Source: Fen-1254 sp963778945
GTDB taxonomy: Bacteria > Bacteroidota > Ignavibacteria > UBA10030
DNA: 64,000 nt
Reading direction: 5' to 3'
NCBI GenBank assembly: GCA_963778945.1
Contig: CAVZWL010000008.1
Coordinates: 62,001 to 126,000 of the forward strand
The notes beneath the pieces are model-generated. The model worked only from the letters and a program-made list of their open reading frames with translations. It ran no database searches and was not told the DNA's origin. The first letter of the stretch is position 1. Every line of letters starts with the position of its first letter. Both the position numbers and the translations under genes were made by a program. Shown here piece after piece: positions 57,523 to 64,000 of this stretch.

Positions 57523-58356
57523 TTACCGGAGCAGATTGAAGGGAACATCATCCATATCGTTAAACACCTGATTCTCTCCGCCCATCGCCCAGATAAAACT
57601 GTAGCTGCGCGTTCCCGCACCGGAGTGAATCGACCAGCTCGGATTGAGCACTGCCTGACCGTCCCGCATAATTATGTGTTTCGTTTCTTCCGGTTGACCC
57701 ATAAAGTGCGCAACGAGAGCATCGGGCTGCATATTAAAATACATATACACCTCCGACCGGCGTTGATGCGTATGCGGCGGCATAGTATTCCATACGCTTC
57801 CCTCTTCCAGTTCCGTCAGGCCCATAACAAGCTGACAGCTTTTGGGACCGCCGGCATGGATCAATCTGTTGATCGTGCGCTTGTTGGCATACTGCTGACT
57901 TCCCAGAATCGAGCGGTCCGCATCGGCAAAACGGACAAGCGCTGCAGGAAATTCTTTGTGGGCCGGATAACTGACAAAATAAAACTTCGCCGGATCGGAT
58001 TCTTTTGCACTGTTGAATTCTACCGTTCGCGCACCGCGTCCGATATAGAGCGCATCTTTCCGTTCGAGAACGAATGCTTTGCCGTCTACGCCGATCGAAC
58101 CCGCACCGCCGATATTGATAATCCCGATTTCTCTTCTCTCTGCAAAATATTCCGCCGCCATTTCTTTCTTCGTTGCCAGCAGCGTCAGAGTTCCGGTTTT
58201 CGGAACCGCCGAGCCCGTAATCGAGCGGTCGATATCCGAGTACGTCATGGGAACTTCATCGGGAGTAAAGAGATTATCGATCAGGAACATCGCGCGCAGA
58301 GATTCCGCCGTCATCGTTTTGAATCGTTCCGGATCAGTGCTGTACCGAACATTCAT
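57523..58356 (-). CDS. kduI: 5-keto-4-deoxyuronate isomerase
   Basis: Isomerises 4-deoxy-L-threo-5-hexosulose uronate (from unsaturated galacturonate) to 3-deoxy-D-glycero-2,5-hexodiulosonate. A cupin of 277 aa with the usual start MNVRYSTDPERFKTMT, the metal-site segment MPPHTHQRRSEVYMYFNM (two His, Glu) and later His in WSIHSGAGTRSYSFIWAMGGENQ. Length and sequence are those of standard KduI. 42 bp from the aldolase gene, upstream of DUF4861. Intact. Confidence 0.95.
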   Translation of the reverse strand: MNVRYSTDPERFKTMTAESLRAMFLIDNLFTPDEVPMTYSDIDRSITGSAVPKTGTLTLLATKKEMAAEYFAERREIGIINIGGAGSIGVDGKAFVLERKDALYIGRGARTVEFNSAKESDPAKFYFVSYPAHKEFPAALVRFADADRSILGSQQYANKRTINRLIHAGGPKSCQLVMGLTELEEGSVWNTMPPHTHQRRSEVYMYFNMQPDALVAHFMGQPEETKHIIMRDGQAVLNPSWSIHSGAGTRSYSFIWAMGGENQVFNDMDDVPFNLLR

Positions 58357-58398
58357 ATTTCATGTTTCCTTTCTATCTGCCCGAACGGCATCGAATGA

Positions 58399-59358
58399 TT
58401 ACACTTGAAGAAGATGCAATGCGTATCCGCCGATTTCCACATCAAGATAAACCGCAGCAAGCCTGCCGTTCCTTACATCGCGCGTCTCTTCCTTGACCCG
58501 TACGCCGTTCAGAGCGAGATGTGCGACCGCGCGATCGATAAAATTTGTCGCAATGGCGATATGCCCGTGTGTTCCAAGGTACTGCCGTTTCAACACTTCG
58601 AATCCCGTTCCGACAAAAATCGAGCCGGGCGTTTCTCTCTGCTCCAGGTGAAAGATATCTTCAAGTTGTCGTGCAACGGCTGTTGCCTCCTCCGGGGAAG
58701 CGGAGTTCATACCTATATGCCGAACTCCGAAGCCGAGCATTGTTGTGATTGCCTGGCAGGTGAGTTCGGCAATTTTGTCGAACCGGCCTTCCTTGAGAAG
58801 CTCTTGTTTCACCATCCAGCTTCCTCCGCATGCCAGCACTTCCGGACATTGAAGGTACGGCAGAAGGTTCGATTGATCAATGCCTCCGGTCGGTATAAAC
58901 TTCAAATTTTTAAATGGGGCCGCAATAGCTCTCAAGTACGGCAATCCTCCACATGCCTCTGCAGGAAAAAATTTCAGCACTTCCAGATCGTATTCGAGCG
59001 CACGCTGAATTTCCGTAGGTGTTGCAACGCCGGGAACGACAGGAATATTTCGAGCAAGGCAATATTCCACTATTTTGGAATTCAAACCCGGAGAAACGAT
59101 AAAGCTTGCACCGGCATCCACTGCTTCTTTCGCCTGATCGACAGTTAAAACGGTTCCTGCCCCGACCGTGATATGCGAAGCATCCGCCGCAATATTCTCG
59201 ATAACACGAACTGCTGCTTGCGTCCGAAATGCTACTTCAACCACCGGCAAACCGCTCTCCTGCAATGTCTGTGCAAGCAGCGGCGCCTGACGCTCATCTT
59301 CGACGATAGCAACGGGAAGAATTCCTAAAAGACCGATGTGTTCAAGTATTGTATACAT
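58399..59358 (-). CDS. eda: KDPG aldolase fused to a VOC/glyoxalase-like domain
   Basis: Splits KDPG into pyruvate and glyceraldehyde-3-phosphate. Residues 1-205 are a class I KDPG aldolase: catalytic Glu in VEVAFRTQAAV (about 41), phosphate and Schiff-base Lys in LKFFPAEACGG (about 129) and PTGGIDQSN. Residues 212-319 form an added domain (VRHIGMNSASPEEAT, THGHIAIATNFIDRAV, YLDVEIGGYALHLLQ) resembling a VOC/glyoxalase fold. Its role is unknown; the fusion is seen in other Bacteroidetes-type aldolases. 43 bp before kduI. Intact. Confidence 0.88.
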   Translation of the reverse strand: MYTILEHIGLLGILPVAIVEDERQAPLLAQTLQESGLPVVEVAFRTQAAVRVIENIAADASHITVGAGTVLTVDQAKEAVDAGASFIVSPGLNSKIVEYCLARNIPVVPGVATPTEIQRALEYDLEVLKFFPAEACGGLPYLRAIAAPFKNLKFIPTGGIDQSNLLPYLQCPEVLACGGSWMVKQELLKEGRFDKIAELTCQAITTMLGFGVRHIGMNSASPEEATAVARQLEDIFHLEQRETPGSIFVGTGFEVLKRQYLGTHGHIAIATNFIDRAVAHLALNGVRVKEETRDVRNGRLAAVYLDVEIGGYALHLLQV

Positions 59359-59450
59359 AAGTTTCTATATTTGAAAAAAATTTCCTTCAAGATGCACTGA
59401 AAGCGGTATATGAAAAGCATGTTATAAACATAATGAACAACTCTTATGGC

Positions 59451-60203
59451 CTATCTTGCCATCCACCCGCCGTCAACGATCAGCACATGTCCCTGCACAT
59501 AATCCGATGCGCGGGAAGCAAGGAACACAGCCGCGCCTTTAAGATCTTCCGGCGTTCCCCAGCGTCCTGCCGGGATGCGTTCCACAATGGCCTTCTCGCG
59601 TTTTTGATCCTCCCGCAATGCTTTGGTGTTGTTCGTTGCCATATAACCGGGAGCGATTGCGTTCACGTTAATCCCTTGCGATGCCCACTCGTTTGCAAGC
59701 GCTTTGGTGATTTGAGCGACAGCTCCTTTGCTTGCAGCATACGATGGGACAATAATACCGCCTTGAAACGCCAGCAGCGATGCAATGTTGATAATTTTTC
59801 CATGATGACGCTTCACCATATCCCGCGCAGCGGCCTGACAGAAAAAGAATACTGTCTTCGAATTGATGGCCATAACATCGTCCCAATCCTTCTCCGAGAA
59901 ATCAATTGCCGGTGTCCGGCGAATAATCCCGGCGTTGTTGACAAGGATATCGACTTTCCCAAACGCGCGCACCGCTGCTTCGACAATACCTGTAATCGGC
60001 GCTGTGGTCATTAAATCTGCGACCATGGTGACCGCTCTTCTGCCCATTGCGTTGATTTCAGCTGCCGTCTCATCGCAGGGAACATAGTCCACGAGCATAA
60101 GATCTGCGCCCGCTTCTGCAAAACCCCGTGCAATACCTCTTCCTAACCCCGTGCTCGCACCCGTTACAATCGCAGTTTCGTTCGATAAACTAAATGCATC
60201 CAT
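59451..60203 (-). CDS. kduD: 2-dehydro-3-deoxy-D-gluconate 5-dehydrogenase KduD
   Basis: SDR of 250 aa that reduces the KduI product to KDG with NADH. Features: VTGASTGLGRGIA cofactor loop, NNAGI, IINIASLLAFQGG with the catalytic Ser, YAASKGAV with Tyr and Lys, and the end WMAR typical of KduD. The start at 60203 (MDAFSLS) has GAGGA ahead; a further in-frame ATG at 60254 has no support. First of the cytoplasmic catabolic genes, 93 bp before eda. Confidence 0.92.
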   Translation of the reverse strand: MDAFSLSNETAIVTGASTGLGRGIARGFAEAGADLMLVDYVPCDETAAEINAMGRRAVTMVADLMTTAPITGIVEAAVRAFGKVDILVNNAGIIRRTPAIDFSEKDWDDVMAINSKTVFFFCQAAARDMVKRHHGKIINIASLLAFQGGIIVPSYAASKGAVAQITKALANEWASQGINVNAIAPGYMATNNTKALREDQKREKAIVERIPAGRWGTPEDLKGAAVFLASRASDYVQGHVLIVDGGWMAR

Positions 60204-60304
60204 CGTTCCTCGTCTCTTTCCTTGTCTGTACGAATATATGAGCATCCAGTTCAAAACATCTTGAACCGGATGCTCATAATTTACTAAGATTCTTTCAAAG
60301 AATT

Positions 60305-62806
60305 TTACTTCAACAGCAACATCTTCTTTGTTTCAACAAAACCGGCTCCTTTGCTGGACGGCTGCGCCGTGATGCGGAAGAAGTAGACTCCTCCTGCAAC
60401 GGCTGCACCGCCATCCCGCTCGCCCTTCCAGATGACCTGATGATAGCCTGCCGGAATAACACCGTCGATCAGCGTGGCAATCTGTTGACCCAGGATCGAA
60501 TAAACTATGATTGTGACCCTGCTCTCCTGCGGCAAGTCATAGAGAATTGTCGTCGAAGGATTGAACGGATTGGGATAGCTGTTGTGCAATTGAAACACGC
60601 TCGGAATACCGGATCTCAGTCCGCCGACGCTGGATGCCGGCTGACCTGTTGCGCTTACAAGGATTGTATCCTTCGTCAGGGCATTGTCGTTGAATGCAAT
60701 CTTTGCGGATACAGCGCCGACTGCCGTCGGTGTGAAGGTGACATAGAATTTCTGTGAAGCTTCTACGCCGACCGTTGCCGTTGTCGGGTTTACCGTAAAA
60801 GTAGGATCCGAGGAAACAATGGATGTTATCGACAGGTCGATCGTGCCATGGTTCGTCACGGTCAAGCTGTCTTTTTTATTCTGACCTATATTCACATTGC
60901 CTAATGCGAGAGATGCCGGCGCTGCGCTGAAGCTTGCCGATAATGCAACATCGCCGCTGACGGAAACCGTGTCCATTGCTGTAGGGGCATTGTGATTATA
61001 GAAAATAATCGATCCGATTTTTGTGCCAACTGTTGTCGGCGAATAGAGGATCGTAAACTTCATGCTTCCGCCTGCCGGAATCGTAAACGGTTTCGTCGTA
61101 GGAGTAATTGTAAATTCCGCCGCTGTGGATTTTACCGAATCGATAACAAGAGCCGTATTGCCGCCCGGATTGGAAACAACCACCGAATCCGATTTGCTGG
61201 CATTCTTTGCAACCGTTCCGAAATTGATCGTCGTCGGTGCAGCAGAGAATGTGACGACGGGAATAAGACTAAATGACCAGCGCGGATCGCCGACAATCGC
61301 GCCATCCGATGCTGCATGAGAAAGATCGACGATCGAGGCATACCCGGCATTCAGCGTATCGAAATAAAACGCTGTTGACCGCCTGCTATAGTCGTAGACC
61401 CAGACGTTATTGGTAGCGTCGTGAATAAAGTTTGTAGCAGGCGTACCGCTGGATCCTGTTTTCTGTCTTCCTGCACCGGCACCGACATTGCTTTGATCAT
61501 TTCCGCCGACGCCGGCAGAAAGCGGTGCATAGTACCATCGGACCAATCTCGACATCAACGACGGAACAACTGAAGGAGTAACAGACACCTTTTGGAATGC
61601 GGCAACTGTATCTCCGCCGTTCGCCGCTAATTGCCTTTTCATATCGGAGGTTAAAATCGGTTCTGCAGCGCCCGGATAAAGTGTAGACACAGGCACACGG
61701 ATATAGGGACTTGCCAATGCCCGTAATGACGCTCCGGAATCGGAGATGCAATAATAGTTATGGGAAATAACCCACGGAGTATTATGACCCGATGTATTGG
61801 GACGCGCAACGATCCAGCTCATTTTTGCATAACCGTTGACCGGATCTATGTCGGGGCTGTCTGTGAATTCGCTCTGCCGTACCAAATCCGTATCCGGTCC
61901 CATTGCAAAGTTGTCGACAAAAAGATTGTCCTTGATTTCAAACGGTCCGTTGCTTAAGGAGTCTACCCAGCCGAATGAAAGCGTGCCGCAGTAGCTCATA
62001 CCATTCATGACCGTGTTATGGTTAAACTGGATACTATGGATCGGCTTAAGAGAAAGAAGATGCCTTATAACACGATCCTGGAAATTGATGAATGAATTAT
62101 TGATGATGATCAGACTGTCGACTTCCGAGTTGCGAAGGTCGATCCCTCTGCCGGCGCCAAGGTTGGACATGCCGAGGAAACCCATATCTGCAAAAATCGA
62201 GTTCGTTATTTTGATTGTAAACGCATGACAAGCGCCGCTTGCACCGATTTGCATAAGCTGCCCGTTGATCGTCTTGATCACGCAATTGTCAATATAGATG
62301 CTTCCGCCAGCGGCGGCCTGAATTTCTATGATATTTCCCTGCACTTTGTCCAATGTGCCGGTCTGACTTTCATCGATGCCGCAAATGGAAACATTCGACA
62401 ACGACAACACATTATTCGTTCCCTTTAAATCGACGAAATATGCAGGAGGCGTACCGCTGACAGGGTACAGATAAATTTGAGGCCTCCAATCGCCGCCATG
62501 AGCGGGAATAATATAATTGCCTACATCCGCGCGTATCGACAATTTCCTGCTCAAACCTATATCTATCTTCGCATTGCACGGATAGGATCCGTTCTTTGCC
62601 AGAACATAAACGCGTGTACCGTTTTGCCAGGCAGTTACTCCAGCAGAGCCCTGCCATCCCGTTCCTGCAGTATCTGCAGCTATGATGGAGTTCAAGAACA
62701 TTCCTGTTCCATAGAGATCAGGGATACTTAAGGTATCTTCCTGACTCCATGCCTTTGTCGGAACGATCAGACAGAGCAATATAAAACCAAAAATACAACT
62801 TTTCAT
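60305..62806 (-). CDS. T9SS-secreted beta-helix protein with ASH-like repeats (pectate lyase-like)
   Basis: An 833-aa surface protein: signal peptide (1-20, ending KAWSQ), a parallel beta-helix region at about 60-400 (LSNVSICGIDESQTG, IYIDNCVIKTINGQ, NSFINFQDRVIRH), two ASH/choice-of-anchor D-like domains at about 505-720 (TTINFGTVAKNASKSDSVVV, ASLALGNVNIGQNKKDSLTV) and a T9SS tail (LHNSYPNPFNPSTT, KKMLLLK). Its place behind the TonB receptor and ahead of kduD suggests a pectin-degrading or pectin-binding enzyme, probably lyase-like, but catalytic residues cannot be fixed. Intact; 102 bp before kduD. Confidence 0.75.
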   Translation of the reverse strand: MKSCIFGFILLCLIVPTKAWSQEDTLSIPDLYGTGMFLNSIIAADTAGTGWQGSAGVTAWQNGTRVYVLAKNGSYPCNAKIDIGLSRKLSIRADVGNYIIPAHGGDWRPQIYLYPVSGTPPAYFVDLKGTNNVLSLSNVSICGIDESQTGTLDKVQGNIIEIQAAAGGSIYIDNCVIKTINGQLMQIGASGACHAFTIKITNSIFADMGFLGMSNLGAGRGIDLRNSEVDSLIIINNSFINFQDRVIRHLLSLKPIHSIQFNHNTVMNGMSYCGTLSFGWVDSLSNGPFEIKDNLFVDNFAMGPDTDLVRQSEFTDSPDIDPVNGYAKMSWIVARPNTSGHNTPWVISHNYYCISDSGASLRALASPYIRVPVSTLYPGAAEPILTSDMKRQLAANGGDTVAAFQKVSVTPSVVPSLMSRLVRWYYAPLSAGVGGNDQSNVGAGAGRQKTGSSGTPATNFIHDATNNVWVYDYSRRSTAFYFDTLNAGYASIVDLSHAASDGAIVGDPRWSFSLIPVVTFSAAPTTINFGTVAKNASKSDSVVVSNPGGNTALVIDSVKSTAAEFTITPTTKPFTIPAGGSMKFTILYSPTTVGTKIGSIIFYNHNAPTAMDTVSVSGDVALSASFSAAPASLALGNVNIGQNKKDSLTVTNHGTIDLSITSIVSSDPTFTVNPTTATVGVEASQKFYVTFTPTAVGAVSAKIAFNDNALTKDTILVSATGQPASSVGGLRSGIPSVFQLHNSYPNPFNPSTTILYDLPQESRVTIIVYSILGQQIATLIDGVIPAGYHQVIWKGERDGGAAVAGGVYFFRITAQPSSKGAGFVETKKMLLLK

Positions 62807-62860
62807 GATGCACTCCTTACCTGATATGAGTTGATTAGTTAATTAGAACTGTGCTTTTCC

Positions 62861-64000
62861 TTAAATGGTCACGCGCACTCCAAAATCCACAGATGTACCA
62901 TATAAATCCGCCGTTTTCGGCAGGTATCCCCAATCGAATAGATTGTTGTACCTTGACGTCGTTTCCTGCTTGTTGAATATGTTATTCACATTCGCAAAGA
63001 GGGAAATATTTGCCGAGACCTGCTCTTTTACGGCGAGATCCCACTTCGTGAACGGATCTACAATCTCATCGGTTGTTCCGGATGCAGAGTACTTCTGTGT
63101 ATACTGAGCTTGATGGTACACGGAGAGCCGTATTGAAAATCCTTTGATGTCGTAACCGAGCGCCACATTCATATAGAACGTAGGCTGATCTTCCGACTGG
63201 TGTGTTTGCCATATCGGGATTCCGTCCTCCAGGAAATTCAATTTCGCCGGGTGTCCATGAGCTCCCGATGTGCCGGGAGTGTACGTTGTATCGACAACCT
63301 CTGTTCCGACCAGAATATTTGTCTTCGAGCGTGTAAAGGACAGATTATAGGAAAGCGTCACATTCTGAAGCCAGGAAACCGGAAGAAACATAAAGTTTAT
63401 CTGGTGTTCTATTTCAAAGCCCCACGCATACGAAGGATCGGGAGAGTTGTAGGCAATATTCGCTTTGTAGGCATTACTGGTAAGAATGCTGTTGAACACA
63501 GGATCGTTTTTCCAGGAGGACAGGTTTAATTGATCGAGAAGATTATCCATTCGATAGTAAAGTCCCGACGCTGCATTCGTCGTCCATCCGTTGTTTCCTA
63601 TGAGTGTATTGGGTCCTCCGGAAGGCCAGCTAATTGCCAAATCATTCGTTTGATGAAACATATCGTCGATGACTTTATAGTACGCTGATACGGAAAAAAG
63701 GCCGATGATATCGTTGAAGACCTGTGTATTAACCTCGTAGTTCCATGCTTTTGCATCTTTCAGATTCGGGTTCCCGAGAACGAAGACCTGAGTCGTGGTG
63801 CTGTATGCAAATTGGGGCAGGCGCAGATCGAAGTCCGGACGCGCCAGCGCCCGGTAGGCTGCAAATCTGAGCGTCAGATAGTCCGCAGGTTTATATGACA
63901 ATTGTGCGCTCGGAAGCCAGATTGTTTCCGCATAGTTTGCAGTCGTATCGATAATCTTCCCTGTAATCAGCGAGACCGATCCGGTTCCGCCGACCGATCG
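62861..64000 (-). CDS. TonB-dependent receptor, C-terminal part (window edge)
   Basis: About 380 residues of an outer-membrane beta barrel, still open at the right edge: IDTTANYAETIWLPSAQ, LTLRFAAYRALARPDFD (typical FRASYSRTLARPDF-type segment), SVSAYYKVIDDMFHQTND and a closing strand YGTSVDFGVRVTI. This is the barrel end of a TonB-dependent receptor, likely the importer of pectin fragments. The next gene is the beta-helix protein at 62806, 54 bp away, and no SusD-like gene follows. Plug and TonB box lie outside the window. Confidence 0.85.
   Translation of the reverse strand, partial: RSVGGTGSVSLITGKIIDTTANYAETIWLPSAQLSYKPADYLTLRFAAYRALARPDFDLRLPQFAYSTTTQVFVLGNPNLKDAKAWNYEVNTQVFNDIIGLFSVSAYYKVIDDMFHQTNDLAISWPSGGPNTLIGNNGWTTNAASGLYYRMDNLLDQLNLSSWKNDPVFNSILTSNAYKANIAYNSPDPSYAWGFEIEHQINFMFLPVSWLQNVTLSYNLSFTRSKTNILVGTEVVDTTYTPGTSGAHGHPAKLNFLEDGIPIWQTHQSEDQPTFYMNVALGYDIKGFSIRLSVYHQAQYTQKYSASGTTDEIVDPFTKWDLAVKEQVSANISLFANVNNIFNKQETTSRYNNLFDWGYLPKTADLYGTSVDFGVRVTI

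Overview
The window reads like the chromosome of an anaerobic or facultative bacterium of the Bacteroidota/Ignavibacteriota (FCB) side of the tree. The evidence is many secreted proteins with a type IX secretion C-terminal sorting tail (core YPNPFNP, then VYDxLGRxV and a tail ending in KxLLK), a CarboxypepD_reg/DUF5686 outer-membrane protein, an LptD, a TonB-dependent receptor and one promoter of the Bacteroidetes type (TTG-N20-TANNTTTG). This placement is inferred from gene content; no marker gene for taxonomy is present.

Layout. 0.1-2.4 kb: a membrane diadenylate cyclase fused to a YbbR-like domain, overlapping a DHH/DHHA1 phosphoesterase (c-di-AMP synthesis next to probable pApA or nano-RNA turnover). 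2.7-9.3 kb: a T9SS sedolisin protease beheaded by an IS256-family element, and a propeller lipoprotein. 9.5-12 kb: NUDIX hydrolase, then MarR - YCII-like - YceI. 12.3-17.1 kb: hoxF-hoxU-hoxY-hoxH, a cytosolic NAD(P)-linked [NiFe] hydrogenase whose large-subunit gene has a frameshift just before its C-terminal nickel motif, then a broken CZB-domain gene. 17.6-35.3 kb: an accessory region of T9SS cargo genes and insertion sequences from IS66, IS256, IS21, IS200/IS605 and IS3 families; two cargo genes are each broken by two different elements. 35.3-36.2 kb: one intact tRNA-Val(TAC) between two defective copies that carry palindromic inserts. 36.2-43.1 kb: short asparaginase, class V aminotransferase, DUF5686 protein and lptD. 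43.4-64.0 kb: a long minus-strand pectin/uronate utilisation locus.

How the pectin locus works (minus strand, upstream to downstream): a TonB-dependent receptor (cut by the window edge) and a T9SS beta-helix protein act at the surface. KduD, KDPG aldolase, KduI, a DUF4861 protein, an ExuT-like transporter, an SDR (probable mannonate oxidoreductase), two tandem KDG kinases, a LarA-like DUF2088 protein, 6-phosphogluconate dehydrogenase, an orphan T9SS tail, a GH28 polygalacturonase, a GH105 unsaturated galacturonyl hydrolase with a C-terminal DUF4350-like domain, and a tagaturonate epimerase (UxaE) follow. Together they would cut polygalacturonan, hydrolyse unsaturated oligouronides, import uronates, and send both the 4,5-unsaturated branch (KduI-KduD) and the tagaturonate-fructuronate-mannonate branch to KDG, then KDPG, pyruvate and glyceraldehyde-3-phosphate. 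Isomerase UxaC and mannonate dehydratase UxuA are not in the window.

Two cautions. Single-base frameshifts are dense from 42.7 to 53.9 kb (about 15 in six genes, many at homopolymers), while 54-60 kb is clean; this may be assembly error rather than decay. Several intergenic regions hold arrays of degenerate 7-bp repeats and GC-rich palindromes, which look like dispersed repeats of this genome. No CRISPR array, prophage or rRNA was seen.
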